DNA of 64,000 nt from the NCBI RefSeq assembly GCF_029278565.1, contig NZ_CP119559.1, forward strand, positions 1,116,001-1,180,000. The letters are read 5' to 3'. This stretch comes from Haloarcula halophila. GTDB lineage: Archaea > Halobacteriota > Halobacteria > Halobacteriales > Haloarculaceae. Under the pieces are notes generated by a model, which saw only the letters and a program-made list of their open reading frames with translations, was not told the DNA's origin and searched no databases. Made by a program: the position numbers and the translations under genes. Shown here piece after piece: positions 32,923-42,489 of this stretch; within the stretch, counting starts at the first letter, position 1; each line of letters opens with the position of its first letter.

Positions 32923-34548
32923 ATGCGGTCGTCCGTCGCCTTCGCGTTGATCTGCCTGCTCGTCACCCCAGCTATCGGTCCCCCGGTCGCTGCCGGCCCG
33001 GGATCGACTTCGACCGCGACCGATCCGTCGATTCACGCGGTCTACCCGAATCCCGTAGCCGGTGGCGACACCGGCGAGTTCGTCGTCCTCGACGTTCCCG
33101 AGCGGACCGGTCTCAGTCGATACGCGCTCTCGGACGGCCAGTCAACGGTCACGCTTCCGAACGAGACGGTCACCGGAACGGTCGCGCTGACCGCGGCGCC
33201 GGACGCCGTCCGACCACTCGTTGATCATCCCGTCGTCGCGCTCCCGGACCACCCGGAACTGGCCAACAGCGGCGAACGGGTCCGGCTCGTCGCCGACGGT
33301 GAGACGATCGACAGCGTCCGCTACACCGACGCCGAGGAGGGAGCCGTCGGCGTCGTCGCCGGCTCCACGATCCGCTGGCGACCACTCGGTGCTTCGGACA
33401 GACCGATCGTCACCGCGGGCCGCGGGTCCGTCCGGGCGTTTACGCTCCCGGACGCGCCCGGCGCCCCACTCGGACCCCTTCGAACCGCCGAGAGTCGGGT
33501 CCTGCTGGCCGGCTACACCCTCACCTCCGAGCGGGTTGCCGACGCCCTGATCGCGGCAAAACGACGCGGAGCGAAGGTGCGTGTGCTGCTGGAGGGCGAC
33601 CCAGTCGGCGATCGGACTCGTACCGAGGCACGAACACTCGACCGTCTCACCGACGCCGGCGTCGAGGTGCGGTTGCTCACGGGGCCGCGGGCACGCTACC
33701 GCTATCACCACGCGAAGTACGCGGTCGCCGACGGGAGCGCGGTCGTCCTGACCGAGAACTGGAAACCGGCCGGGACCGGCGGCAACAGCAGCCGCGGGTG
33801 GGGTGTCGTGACCGAACAGCCGAGCGTCGTCGAGGGGCTGGCGACGACGTTCCGCGCCGACGCGGGATGGCGAGACGGGACGGCCTGGCGCTCCTACCGG
33901 CGTGGCCGTCAGTTCGAACGTGGCGAACGGGCAGTCGGGAGCTACCCACGACGCTTCGAACCGACGAGCGTCCCGGTCGAGCGGACGGAGCTACTGGTCA
34001 CACCCGACAATGCACAGCAACGTCTGATCGAGACGATCGACGACGCCGACCGGCGAATCGCCGTCGTCCAGCCGACGGTCGGCGGGTGGGACGAGCCGCT
34101 TCTGCGGGCGGTGCGTCGGGCGGCCCAGCGCGGCGTCGAGGTCCGCCTGCTCCTGAGCGACGCCTGGTACGTCCGCGAGGAGAACCGAGCGACGGTCGAG
34201 CGGTTCCGGGAGTGGGCCGACCGGACCGACAGCCCGCTCTCGGCCCGCGTCGCCGACCCCGCCGGCCGGTACGAGAAGATCCACGCGAAAGGCGCGGTCG
34301 TCGACGACCGCGTCGTGGTCGGCAGCCTCAACTGGAACGAGCAGGCCGCGACCACGAACCGGGAGGTCGTCCTCCTCCTCCACGGCTCGGAGGTGGCGTC
34401 GTACTACCGGGAAGTGTTCGACGCCGACTGGCAGGGCGGAAGAAGTGGCTTACCGCTCGAACTACTGGGAATCGGTCTCGGCGTCGGGATCGTAGCCGTG
34501 CTGGCGTTGCGTCGAGTTGAGTTCGCGGAGACCGTCGGACGAGGCTGA
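32923..34548 (+). CDS. Exported phospholipase D-family protein with lamin-tail-like domain and C-terminal anchor
   Basis: 541 residues: a signal peptide (MRSSVAFALICLLVTPAIG, cleavage after about 24), a lamin-tail-like beta domain (about 35-140: GEFVVLDVPERTGLSRYALSDG), and two PLD domains with HxK motifs (HAKYAVADG at His263/Lys265 and HAKGAVVDD at His454/Lys456). At the end there is a hydrophobic helix followed by a short basic/polar tail. It is a surface enzyme facing out, probably a nuclease or phospholipase. Lamin-tail plus PLD is known from extracellular nucleases, so DNA is my preferred substrate, by inference. Confidence 0.82.
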   Translation: MRSSVAFALICLLVTPAIGPPVAAGPGSTSTATDPSIHAVYPNPVAGGDTGEFVVLDVPERTGLSRYALSDGQSTVTLPNETVTGTVALTAAPDAVRPLVDHPVVALPDHPELANSGERVRLVADGETIDSVRYTDAEEGAVGVVAGSTIRWRPLGASDRPIVTAGRGSVRAFTLPDAPGAPLGPLRTAESRVLLAGYTLTSERVADALIAAKRRGAKVRVLLEGDPVGDRTRTEARTLDRLTDAGVEVRLLTGPRARYRYHHAKYAVADGSAVVLTENWKPAGTGGNSSRGWGVVTEQPSVVEGLATTFRADAGWRDGTAWRSYRRGRQFERGERAVGSYPRRFEPTSVPVERTELLVTPDNAQQRLIETIDDADRRIAVVQPTVGGWDEPLLRAVRRAAQRGVEVRLLLSDAWYVREENRATVERFREWADRTDSPLSARVADPAGRYEKIHAKGAVVDDRVVVGSLNWNEQAATTNREVVLLLHGSEVASYYREVFDADWQGGRSGLPLELLGIGLGVGIVAVLALRRVEFAETVGRG

Positions 34549-34552
34549 CCGA

Positions 34553-36472
34553 TCAGACGTCGACGTCTTCGGGGAGCGCCGTCGAACTCCCGAGTTCCTC
34601 GTCGATCTCGGCCTCGGCCATCTTCTCGACGAGGGCGTCGAGCACCTCGTCGCGCATCCCGGAGACGAACTTGATCGAGCCGACGACGAGGTGGCCCCCG
34701 CCGGAGACCCCGCCGCCGTCGACCTCCGCGGTCAGTTCGCTGACCATCCGCGGGATGTCCAGCCGGACGCCGTCGCTCCGGAGGACGGCGAAGTCGGGAC
34801 CGTAGCCGATGGTGATGACCGGGTCGCCGGTCTCTGCCACCTTCCGGTCGTGGATCTCGCCGGTGGTCTTCCCTGGAGCGGGATAGGTAAAGCGGTGGGC
34901 GTGGTTCTCGACGTCGATCCGGTAGAGGTGGGCACCGTTGTCGAGTCGCTCGTGATCGACGTGGTGCATCGCGGCGTCGAGTTGGTCCGCCACGTCGCGC
35001 TCGGCCCGGTCGGCGAGGAACTCGACGATCTCCTCGTGGCGTCCGCGGTCGTCACAGTCGACGTTGAGCACGTCGGTCACGAGCTGTTCGCCGGAGCTGT
35101 AGCGAAGCCAGTGGGTCGCGTAGTCGAGCGCCTCGCCGATGTCCCGCAAGTCGCCCTCGTCGTAGCCCATCTCGCCGGCGAGTTCGAGGTAGTCCGCCAT
35201 CGCCTCGCCCTCGGAGCGATCCGAGAGGCCGGCGACGGCAGGGACGTGCTGGAGTCCCTCGCTCAGCGTCGGGTCGATCATCCGGGCGAGTTCGACACAG
35301 AGCATCCCGGTCGTGATCCGGTAGTCCTCGTCGTGGAGATACGGATTGACGTGGTGCTCGATGAGCGGTTCGACGGCCTCGGGGTCGGGGTGGTGGTGGT
35401 CGACGACGACCACAGGGATATCGTAGTGCCGGAGGTTCCGGTAGGCCGGCGTGTCCTCCTCGGTCGAGCCGTTGTCGAGCATCAACAGCATCGGGAGCTT
35501 CTGGCCGTGGCGGGTCCGGTCCTCCAGCGCGAAGTTCAGGTCCCGGGTGACGTCTTCCATCTCGTAGTAGGGGGCCTTGCTCGGCAGGCGCTTGAGGAGG
35601 TGCTGGGGCGCGTCGCTGTCCTCGTACTGCTCGGCGATAAATCGCTGGAGCGCGACCTGCAGCGGGACGCTGGCACAGAGCCCGTCACCGTCGGCGTGGT
35701 GGCGCATCCGGATCGGCCGACCGGCGAGTACCGTCCGGCGGAGTTCGGTCGCGACCTCCCGCAGGTCGTCCCAGAGCTTCTCGAAAGCCGGCCACTCGAC
35801 CAACGGGTCGATATCGGCCGGCTCGGCCAGTTCCGAGAGGGCGGCGTCGAGGTCGTCCCGCACGGCAGCCGCCGGCTCGCCGTCGAGGACGGTCAGCGAT
35901 TCGACCTCGATCTGGACGCCGCCGTCCCGCTCCTCGGCGCGGCCGGCGATCCGGACGATGTCGTCGATCTCGACGCCGGGATGGGCGCGGACACCGGCCT
36001 CGTCGAAGGCCGCACACGGGACAACGCCGGTCGTGTCCCGGAGCTGGAACACGGTCGGACCGCCGGTCTGTTTGATCTGGACGACGGTCCCCTCGACGAT
36101 CACAGTATCACCGGTCGCGCCGCCGAGGTCGGCGACGGTCGTCAGGTCGCCGTGAGCGACCGGTTCGAGCCGGTAGTCGTCGAGTCGGACCTCGTCGAAG
36201 CTGAGGTCGCCATCGGGGCGGACCTCGGCGAGTTCGACGACGAGTTCGTCGCCGACGTCGTAGTCGCCCAGCAGGTTCGAATCGTGGACGAGTCCGGAGA
36301 CGGTATCGGAGAGATCGACGAAGACACCGTACTCGACGACGCCGTTGACAGTCGCGAGGTAGCGGCCATCGTCCTCCAGATCGTCGGCGGTACACTCTGC
36401 AGCGAGATCGTAGACGACAGTCCCCCCATCGGGGACCGCGGCACCGTCGTCGGTGCCGGTTGGCGAAGACAT
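34553..36472 (-). CDS. DHH/RecJ-family phosphoesterase with S1 and OB nucleic-acid-binding domains
   Basis: 639 residues. An S1-like domain at about 35-90 (NGVVEYGVFVDLSDTVSGLVH), a second OB domain at about 115-195 (VIVEGTVVQIKQTGGPTVFQLRD), then a DHH core with HHADGDGLCA (Asp261, Asp263), MLDNGST (Asp333) and VVDHHHPD (Asp358-His361), and a C-terminal DHHA1 with GGGVSGGGHLVVGS. All catalytic metal ligands look intact. The family includes archaeal RecJ-like exonucleases and GAN. A DNA or RNA 5' exonuclease is likely. Confidence 0.88.
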   Translation of the reverse strand: MSSPTGTDDGAAVPDGGTVVYDLAAECTADDLEDDGRYLATVNGVVEYGVFVDLSDTVSGLVHDSNLLGDYDVGDELVVELAEVRPDGDLSFDEVRLDDYRLEPVAHGDLTTVADLGGATGDTVIVEGTVVQIKQTGGPTVFQLRDTTGVVPCAAFDEAGVRAHPGVEIDDIVRIAGRAEERDGGVQIEVESLTVLDGEPAAAVRDDLDAALSELAEPADIDPLVEWPAFEKLWDDLREVATELRRTVLAGRPIRMRHHADGDGLCASVPLQVALQRFIAEQYEDSDAPQHLLKRLPSKAPYYEMEDVTRDLNFALEDRTRHGQKLPMLLMLDNGSTEEDTPAYRNLRHYDIPVVVVDHHHPDPEAVEPLIEHHVNPYLHDEDYRITTGMLCVELARMIDPTLSEGLQHVPAVAGLSDRSEGEAMADYLELAGEMGYDEGDLRDIGEALDYATHWLRYSSGEQLVTDVLNVDCDDRGRHEEIVEFLADRAERDVADQLDAAMHHVDHERLDNGAHLYRIDVENHAHRFTYPAPGKTTGEIHDRKVAETGDPVITIGYGPDFAVLRSDGVRLDIPRMVSELTAEVDGGGVSGGGHLVVGSIKFVSGMRDEVLDALVEKMAEAEIDEELGSSTALPEDVDV

Positions 36473-36626
36473 TTACCGTCACTTCGGTGTTGTGCCGTTT
36501 GTACTCTTCGGAATCGCTGGGTAGCGCCGCTCGATCCGAGCGACGATAATTGGCCGGGAAAGCACGGGACGCGAGCCCGCTGGCCGGAGACACAACCCTT
36601 AGAAGCCAGCCCCACCGACTGTGTGT

Positions 36627-37124
36627 ATGGCGTTGTTCCGCTCGGGCGGTATCCTCGGTATCGCCGAGTCCGCACTGGAGTTTGCACGTGCCGCCTCGGA
36701 GGAGTCACACCCCAACGAGTACATGGGGCTGCTCCGTGGCGACGACGCGACGAAGGTCGGACTCGACGAGGACGGGACGGTCCTGACCGACGTGCTCGTC
36801 ATCCCGGGCACCGAATCGAACCCGGTGAGTGCGACCGTCAAGACGAGTATGGTCCCCAACGATATGCGCGCCGCGGGGTCGATCCACTCGCACCCCAACG
36901 GCGTCTTACAGCCCAGCGACGCCGACCTGGCGACGTTCGGTCGGGGTGACGTCCACATCATCCTGGGGTACCCGTACGGCCCCGACGACTGGCAGGCCTT
37001 CGACAACGAGGGCCAACCGATCGACCTCCCGGTACTCGACGTCGCCCCGCCGGAGGAGACGTTCTTCGATTTCGACCAGTCGGACATCGACCGCGAACTG
37101 CGCGACGAGGAGTTCGACTCGTGA
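36627..37124 (+). CDS. JAMM/MPN-domain metalloprotease
   Basis: 165 residues with the complete zinc motif: Glu31 (NEYMGLL), His87 and His89 (SIHSHP), Ser97 and Asp100 (PSDADL). Such proteins cut isopeptide bonds of ubiquitin-like modifiers; in Haloferax one removes SAMPs. Which modifier this one serves is unknown. The ATG at 36627 is preferred over the in-frame GTG at 36621. It overlaps ribL by four bases, so the two are co-translated. Confidence 0.87.
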   Translation: MALFRSGGILGIAESALEFARAASEESHPNEYMGLLRGDDATKVGLDEDGTVLTDVLVIPGTESNPVSATVKTSMVPNDMRAAGSIHSHPNGVLQPSDADLATFGRGDVHIILGYPYGPDDWQAFDNEGQPIDLPVLDVAPPEETFFDFDQSDIDRELRDEEFDS

Positions 37125-37549
37125 CGCGGGTCGTCGCACAGGGGACCTTCGACATCCTCCACCCCGGACACGTCCACTACCTCCGGGACGCCGCCCGGAT
37201 GGGCGATGAACTCCACGTCATCGTCGCGCGCTCGGTCAACGTCACGCACAAGGAGCCGCCAGTGGTGCCCGACGAGCAACGGCGGGAGATGGTGGCGTCG
37301 CTGAAGCCGGTCGACGAGGCCCATCTGGGCCATCCCGAGGACATCTTCGTCCCGATCGAACGGCTCGAACCGGACGTGATCGCGCTGGGATACGACCAAC
37401 ATCACGACATCGAGAAGCTCCGGAACGCGCTCTCCGAGCGCGGTATCGACTGTGACGTCCGGCGGGCGAGCCCGCTGGAACAGGAGGGCGACGAGTCCCT
37501 CCTCTCGACCGGTCAGATCATCGCCCGCGTGCTCGACGAGCGCGAGTGA
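37121..37549 (+). CDS. ribL: Archaeal FAD synthase RibL
   Basis: Transfers AMP from ATP to FMN to make FAD. 142 residues with the nucleotidyltransferase motif [10 protein letters not shown] (His14, His17) and the C-terminal [12 protein letters not shown] (ISST-like). It has a GTG start overlapping the JAMM gene stop (GTGA). With ribH at 38765 this places two flavin genes close together. Glycerol-3-phosphate cytidylyltransferase is the sister family, but archaeal context favours RibL. Confidence 0.88.
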   Translation: MTRVVAQGTFDILHPGHVHYLRDAARMGDELHVIVARSVNVTHKEPPVVPDEQRREMVASLKPVDEAHLGHPEDIFVPIERLEPDVIALGYDQHHDIEKLRNALSERGIDCDVRRASPLEQEGDESLLSTGQIIARVLDERE

Positions 37550-37607
37550 ACACGGTCCGGACGGCGTGTCGTGAAAAGGGCTGTACGCCGACTCGCTGGA
37601 TGGACCG

Positions 37608-38768
37608 CTACAGCAGGTCGTGCTCGGCCAGTCGGTCGACCGCTTCCTGCAGGCGCTCCTTGCTGTTGGCGTAGGAGATACGGGCGTAGCCGGGCGTCCC
37701 GAACGCGCTGCCGGGGACCGTCGCGACCTGGGCCTCCGAGATCGCCTTGTCACACCACTCGGTGTCGTCGCCGTCCGGGGCGATCTCCGGCATCATGTAG
37801 AACGCGCCCTCTGGCTCGGGGACGTGGACGCCGTGATCCTCGAACAGGCCCATCAGGAACTCGCGCCGTTCCGCGAACGCCTGGCGCATCTCCTCGACGG
37901 CCTCGTCGGTGTTGGTGATCGCTTCGACGCCGGCGTGCTGGACGAAGTTCACCGCACAGGAGACCGAGTGGGAGTGGACCTTCCCGGCCTGCGAGACCAG
38001 TTCCTCCGGGGCCGCGAAGTACCCCAGCCGCCAGCCGGTCATCGAGTAGGCCTTCGAGAAGCCGTTGAGGGTGACGGTCCGGCCCTCCATACCGTCCAGA
38101 GTGCCCAGCGAGACGGCCTCGGCGCCGTCGTAGGTGATCTCCTTGTAGATCTCGTCGGAGATCACAGTGATATCGTGTTCGACGGCCAGGTCACGGACGC
38201 CCTCCATCGCCTCGCGGGAGTAGACGGCACCGTGGGGGTTGCCCGGCGAGTTGACCACCAGCAGTTCGGTGTCGTCCGAGACCGCGGCCGCGAGGTCGTC
38301 GAGTGCGCCCGCTAGCTGGAAGTCGTGAGCGGCGGTGTCGACGCGAGTCAGCGTCCCGCCGGCGAGTTTCGCCATCGCCTCGTAGGAGACCCACGCCGGG
38401 TCCAGCAGGGCCACCTCGTCCCCGTCGTCGATGATCGTCTGGAAGACCTCGTAGAGGGCCTGCTTCCCACCGGGCGTGACGATGAGGTTCTCCGGGCCGT
38501 ACTGGGTCAGGCCGTCGTCGTGGAGCTTCTCGGCGATGGCCTCCTTGAGTTCCGGGATACCGTTCGAAGGAGTGTAGCCGGTGTGGCCGGCGTCGAGAGC
38601 GTCCTTGGCAGCGTCTTTGATGTTCTCGGGGGTATCGAAGTCGGGTTCGCCGACCGAGAGGTCGACGACGTCTTTCCCCTCGGCCTCCAGTTCGGCGGCC
38701 TTGTTGCTGATCGCGAGCGTCGCGCTCGGCTCTACACGTTCGACTCGGGATGCGAAGTCCATAGTCAT
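37608..38768 (-). CDS. Class I pyridoxal-phosphate aminotransferase, aspartate aminotransferase type
   Basis: 386 residues with the fold I signature: Lys239 in NGFSKAYSMTGWRLGY binds PLP, Asn173 in SPGNPHG, Asp205/Tyr208 in SDEIYKE, Arg247, and the C-terminal YARISYA arginine. It most resembles AspC-like enzymes of the I-gamma branch. The start ATG overlaps the ribH stop (ATGA), so it is co-transcribed with ribH. An ATG at 38762 is possible. Confidence 0.9.
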   Translation of the reverse strand: MTMDFASRVERVEPSATLAISNKAAELEAEGKDVVDLSVGEPDFDTPENIKDAAKDALDAGHTGYTPSNGIPELKEAIAEKLHDDGLTQYGPENLIVTPGGKQALYEVFQTIIDDGDEVALLDPAWVSYEAMAKLAGGTLTRVDTAAHDFQLAGALDDLAAAVSDDTELLVVNSPGNPHGAVYSREAMEGVRDLAVEHDITVISDEIYKEITYDGAEAVSLGTLDGMEGRTVTLNGFSKAYSMTGWRLGYFAAPEELVSQAGKVHSHSVSCAVNFVQHAGVEAITNTDEAVEEMRQAFAERREFLMGLFEDHGVHVPEPEGAFYMMPEIAPDGDDTEWCDKAISEAQVATVPGSAFGTPGYARISYANSKERLQEAVDRLAEHDLL

Positions 38769-39175
38769 GGTAGTTGGGTAGCGAGTTCGATGGCGCTCGT
38801 GACTGCCGAGCCGCCCTTGTGAGTCCGTGCCTCGGCTTCGGCCGTACTCATGCCGGGGCCGATGATCCCCAGCGTGACGGGCGTGTCGCGGTCGAGGGCG
38901 ACGTCGGTCAATCCCTGTGCCGCCGCGTCGGCGATGACCGCGTCGTGGGCGGTGTCGCCTTCGACGATAACGCCGAGGACCGCGACGGCATCGACATCGT
39001 CCCGGCGTGCCAGCCGGTCGGCGGCGAGCGGCGTGTCGTAGGAGCCGGGGACAGCCACCGTCTCGACCACGTCGGCGTCGTGGTCGGCGGCGGCCTGTCG
39101 GGCCGACTCCTCCATCTCCTCGACGACTTGCCCGTGTTTGTCGTACTGGGCGACGACCAGTCCGAGCTGCACCAT
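38765..39175 (-). CDS. ribH: 6,7-dimethyl-8-ribityllumazine synthase
   Basis: Joins the pyrimidine and the C4 sugar phosphate in riboflavin synthesis. 136 residues: VPGSYDTPLAADRL, AVLGVIVEGDTAHDAVIADA with the catalytic histidine (His after DTA), and THKGG near the end. It is the first gene of a two-gene operon with the aminotransferase. Confidence 0.92.
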   Translation of the reverse strand: MVQLGLVVAQYDKHGQVVEEMEESARQAAADHDADVVETVAVPGSYDTPLAADRLARRDDVDAVAVLGVIVEGDTAHDAVIADAAAQGLTDVALDRDTPVTLGIIGPGMSTAEAEARTHKGGSAVTSAIELATQLP

Positions 39176-39266
39176 ACTCGTGTGGGTGGCTGTTATCCCT
39201 AAAGAACTACCGTTCCGGCTTCGGGAAACCAGAAGTGTTCTAACGACCGCTGTTCACACACCGGGT

Positions 39267-41243
39267 ATGGCTGTGCCGCCCCGCGAACTCTCGCGGCTGA
39301 AACGCCTGCGGGAACGTGTCGCTGCCTGGGCCGACGGCGACGACTACGCCGTCGCCAAGGTGGTCCTCGGAATCACCCTCCTGTCCGTCGCCCTCCGGGT
39401 CGTCGGTCTCGGTTCCCGGGTCGCCCACTACGACGAGGGACGGGTCGCCTACTGGGCGCTGAACCTCGCCGAGACGGGATCGTTCACCTACCGGTACATC
39501 ATCCACGGCCCGTTCATCCAGCACGTCGACGCCTGGCTGTTCTCGCTCCTGGGAACGAGCGACCTGATCATGCGACTCCCCGTCGCGCTCGTCGGGGGAC
39601 TGTTACCGGTGACGGCACTGCTCTTCCGTGAGCACCTCCGCCGGGAGGAGATCGTCGGCGTCGCCGCCTTCCTCGCGTTGAACCCCCTGCTGCTGTACTA
39701 CTCGCGGTTCATGCGCAGCGACGTGCTCGTCGCCGCGTTCATGTTCACCGCCTTCGGCCTGCTCGTTCGGTTCTACGACACCCGGAAGGCCCGCTATCTC
39801 TACGGCGTCGGCGCGTTCGCTGCGCTGGGGTTCGCCTCGAAGGAGAACGCCATCGTCTACGTCGTGACCTGGTTCGGGGCGACCGGGCTCTTGCTGGCGA
39901 AGGTTCTGGTACTGCCCAACGGCTACCGCGACGCGGCGTCGTTTCTCGCCAGTGTCCCGTCGCCGTCGGCGATCTGGAACCGGATGGCCGGTCGCGTCCG
40001 CGCGGACGTAGCCCTCGTCGTCGAGACTGTTCGATCGTTCCGCGAGCGACACGGAACCCCCTGGCAGGTGGTCGTCGCCTACGTCGGCCACGTCGGGATC
40101 GGGCTGGCGATCTTCCTCGCCGTCTCGCTGTTCTTCTACGCGCCACGTGGAGCCGGACTGGCCGGCATCCAGCACCCGCCGGCGACACCCACGGCCGACA
40201 GCGTCAACTTCTGGAACGGCGTGACCAACCCGGCGATGTTCCCGGAGTTGGTCCAGGTGACTTCCGACCGAGTGATCGAGCAGTACAGCAACTGGTTCAA
40301 CCCGGCCTCCGAGCGGGCGACGACCACCGGCGAGAGCACGTTTCAGGAACGTTTCGACCGGTTCTACAAGGAAGTCGACGGTCACTACGGGATCCTTTTA
40401 GAGGCGCTTGCCTACACCTGTGGCCCGCTGGTCGCCTTCTCCGCGTTCGGCTACGCGCTGGATCGGCTGGGTTCGATCCGGCCGCGACATCTCGTCCCGT
40501 TCGCGGCCTACTGTGGCTACGTCTCGATCGTCGGCTACCCGATCGGCACCGACATCGGCAACCCCTGGATCGGTGCCCACGTCGTGGTTCCCCTGGCGAT
40601 TCCGGCCGGCGTCGGTGTCGCCGCGATATTCCGCTGGGGTGTCGAAGCGCTCTCGGCCGACGACGTGACCGGCGTCGCCACGTCCGCGCTCGTGCTCGTT
40701 CTCGTCACCGCACTCGTGGGCAACGTCGCCGCCACGACCGTCTACAGCAACGCCCACGAGGAGTCGAACCCGCTCGTCCAGTTCGCACAGCCCCAGGAGG
40801 AACTGCGCAGCGACCTCACCGCGATGGAGCGCATCGCCCGCGACAACCAGGGGACCGACGTGGTGGTCTACTACGGGGAGAGCGGCGACAACTTCGACGA
40901 CGGGAGCGCCTACGTTCAGGAGAACCGCGACGAGTGGGGCGAGGCCTTCTGGAACCTGCGGCCGACCTGTCTGAAGTGGTACAACACCCTGCCGTTGCCG
41001 TGGTACTTCGCCTCGGGGGAGATGGAGACCGTCTGTGAGAACGACCGCGAGCAGTTGAGTCGGATGGTCAGCGACGAACAGCCACCGATCGTCATCACAC
41101 AGCCGTTCGACGGGACACAGCCAGGGAAACAGCTCGGCCCGGCCGGGTACGAACGGCGCACCCATCAGCTACGGACTGGCGGGTACAAGAACACGTTCAC
41201 CGTCTGGATTCACGAGTCACACACCGACCAGCGCCCGTCGTAG
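39267..41243 (+). CDS. Agl23-like membrane protein / GT39-type glycosyltransferase
   Basis: 658 residues with about 10-12 membrane helices and a C-terminal extracellular-type domain. The HYDEGRVAYW motif (Asp56-Glu57) at the first external loop is typical of polyprenyl-phosphate-sugar-dependent transferases and of the haloarchaeal family named flippase activity-associated Agl23. Other marks are NPLLLYYSRFMRSDVLVAAF and ASKENAIVYV. It is probably involved in N-glycosylation of surface proteins. The true activity of the Agl23 group is not certain. Confidence 0.85.
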   Translation: MAVPPRELSRLKRLRERVAAWADGDDYAVAKVVLGITLLSVALRVVGLGSRVAHYDEGRVAYWALNLAETGSFTYRYIIHGPFIQHVDAWLFSLLGTSDLIMRLPVALVGGLLPVTALLFREHLRREEIVGVAAFLALNPLLLYYSRFMRSDVLVAAFMFTAFGLLVRFYDTRKARYLYGVGAFAALGFASKENAIVYVVTWFGATGLLLAKVLVLPNGYRDAASFLASVPSPSAIWNRMAGRVRADVALVVETVRSFRERHGTPWQVVVAYVGHVGIGLAIFLAVSLFFYAPRGAGLAGIQHPPATPTADSVNFWNGVTNPAMFPELVQVTSDRVIEQYSNWFNPASERATTTGESTFQERFDRFYKEVDGHYGILLEALAYTCGPLVAFSAFGYALDRLGSIRPRHLVPFAAYCGYVSIVGYPIGTDIGNPWIGAHVVVPLAIPAGVGVAAIFRWGVEALSADDVTGVATSALVLVLVTALVGNVAATTVYSNAHEESNPLVQFAQPQEELRSDLTAMERIARDNQGTDVVVYYGESGDNFDDGSAYVQENRDEWGEAFWNLRPTCLKWYNTLPLPWYFASGEMETVCENDREQLSRMVSDEQPPIVITQPFDGTQPGKQLGPAGYERRTHQLRTGGYKNTFTVWIHESHTDQRPS

Positions 41244-41293
41244 TCAGGCAAAGAGAGAACCCTTAACCCGACCGCTGAGGTATCGCCCGGTAC

Positions 41294-42442
41294 ATGACAC
41301 TCTCCTCGCCAGGGCCGACCGTCGGGATCGTCGGCGGTGGCCAACTCGGCCGGATGCTGGGGGAAGCGGCTGCCCCGCTTGGGATCGACCTCGTGGTCTC
41401 GGACCCGACGCCGGAGTGCCCGGCGTTCCCGGTCGTCCACGACCAAGTCGTTGGTGAGTTCGACGACCGCGAGACGCTCCGGGAACTCGCCGAACGCGCC
41501 GAGTATCTGACCTACGAGATCGAACTCGCGGACCCGGACGTGCTGGAAGCGGTCGCCGAGGCGACCGGAACACCCGTCCACCCGGCGCCGGAGACGCTGC
41601 GGACCATCCAGGACAAACTCGTCCAGAAGCGCCGACTGGCCGACGCGGGCGTCCCCGTCCCGGCGTTCCGCGCGGTCGAGAGCGCCGACGACCTCCGGGA
41701 AGCCTGCGACGAGCTGGGCTACCCGGCGATGCTCAAGGCCCGGACCGGCGGCTACGACGGTCGCGGGAACGTTCCCGTCGAGGGACCGGACGACGTGGAG
41801 GCGGCGATCGACACCGTCGCCGGGCCGGCGATGGTCGAGGAGATGGTCGATTTCGAGCGGGAGCTGGCGGTCATGGGCTGTCGCGGCGACGGCGAGCGGG
41901 CGACGTTCCCGGTCACCGAGACGGTCCACGAGGAAGAGATCCTTCGCGAGATGGTCGCGCCCGCACGAGCGAGCGAGCGGGTCCGAGAGCACGCCCGCGA
42001 AGTCGCGCTGGAGGTGCTGGACGTGCTGGACGGTCGGGGCGTGTTCGGGATCGAGCTGTTCCAGACCGGCGACGACCGCATCCTGCTCAACGAGATCGCG
42101 CCCCGGCCCCACAACTCCGGACACTGGACCATCGAGGGGTGTCACACCTCGCAGTTCGAGCAACACCTCCGGGCGGTGACCGGCCGACCACTCGGCCCGA
42201 CCGACCAGCGGTTCCCTACGGTCTCGACGAACATTCTCGGGGATGTCGACGACCGGCAGCCTGCGACGCTCTCGGGCGAGGGGCCGGTCTTCGAAACCGA
42301 TCGGGCCCACCTCCACTGGTACGGCAAGCGCGAAGTGTACGACCTCCGGAAGATGGGACACGTCACGTTGACCGGCGAGGATCGCGAACGACTACTCGCG
42401 GACGCGCGGGATCTGCGATCGGGGCTGACGTTCCGGGCGTAG
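41294..42442 (+). CDS. purK: 5-(carboxyamino)imidazole ribonucleotide synthase PurK
   Basis: ATP-grasp enzyme, 382 residues: GIVGGGQLGRMLGEAA at 13-28, TYEIELADPDVL (usually TxExE), KARTGGYDGRGN, the IELFQTGDDRILLNEIAPRPHNSGHWTIEGC segment with metal ligands, and SQFEQHLRAVTGRPLG. It provides N5-CAIR for PurE (30808). It appears to be a single-gene unit here. Confidence 0.95.
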   Translation: MTLSSPGPTVGIVGGGQLGRMLGEAAAPLGIDLVVSDPTPECPAFPVVHDQVVGEFDDRETLRELAERAEYLTYEIELADPDVLEAVAEATGTPVHPAPETLRTIQDKLVQKRRLADAGVPVPAFRAVESADDLREACDELGYPAMLKARTGGYDGRGNVPVEGPDDVEAAIDTVAGPAMVEEMVDFERELAVMGCRGDGERATFPVTETVHEEEILREMVAPARASERVREHAREVALEVLDVLDGRGVFGIELFQTGDDRILLNEIAPRPHNSGHWTIEGCHTSQFEQHLRAVTGRPLGPTDQRFPTVSTNILGDVDDRQPATLSGEGPVFETDRAHLHWYGKREVYDLRKMGHVTLTGEDRERLLADARDLRSGLTFRA

Positions 42443-42489
42443 CAGTTCGGAACCGAGGTGTCTTTGTCCGTCCAGTCCCGAACGCGACC

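Noticed and set aside
34517-36949. 810-codon open frame on the plus strand
   Set aside because: It is antisense to the DHH nuclease gene, whose motifs are intact.
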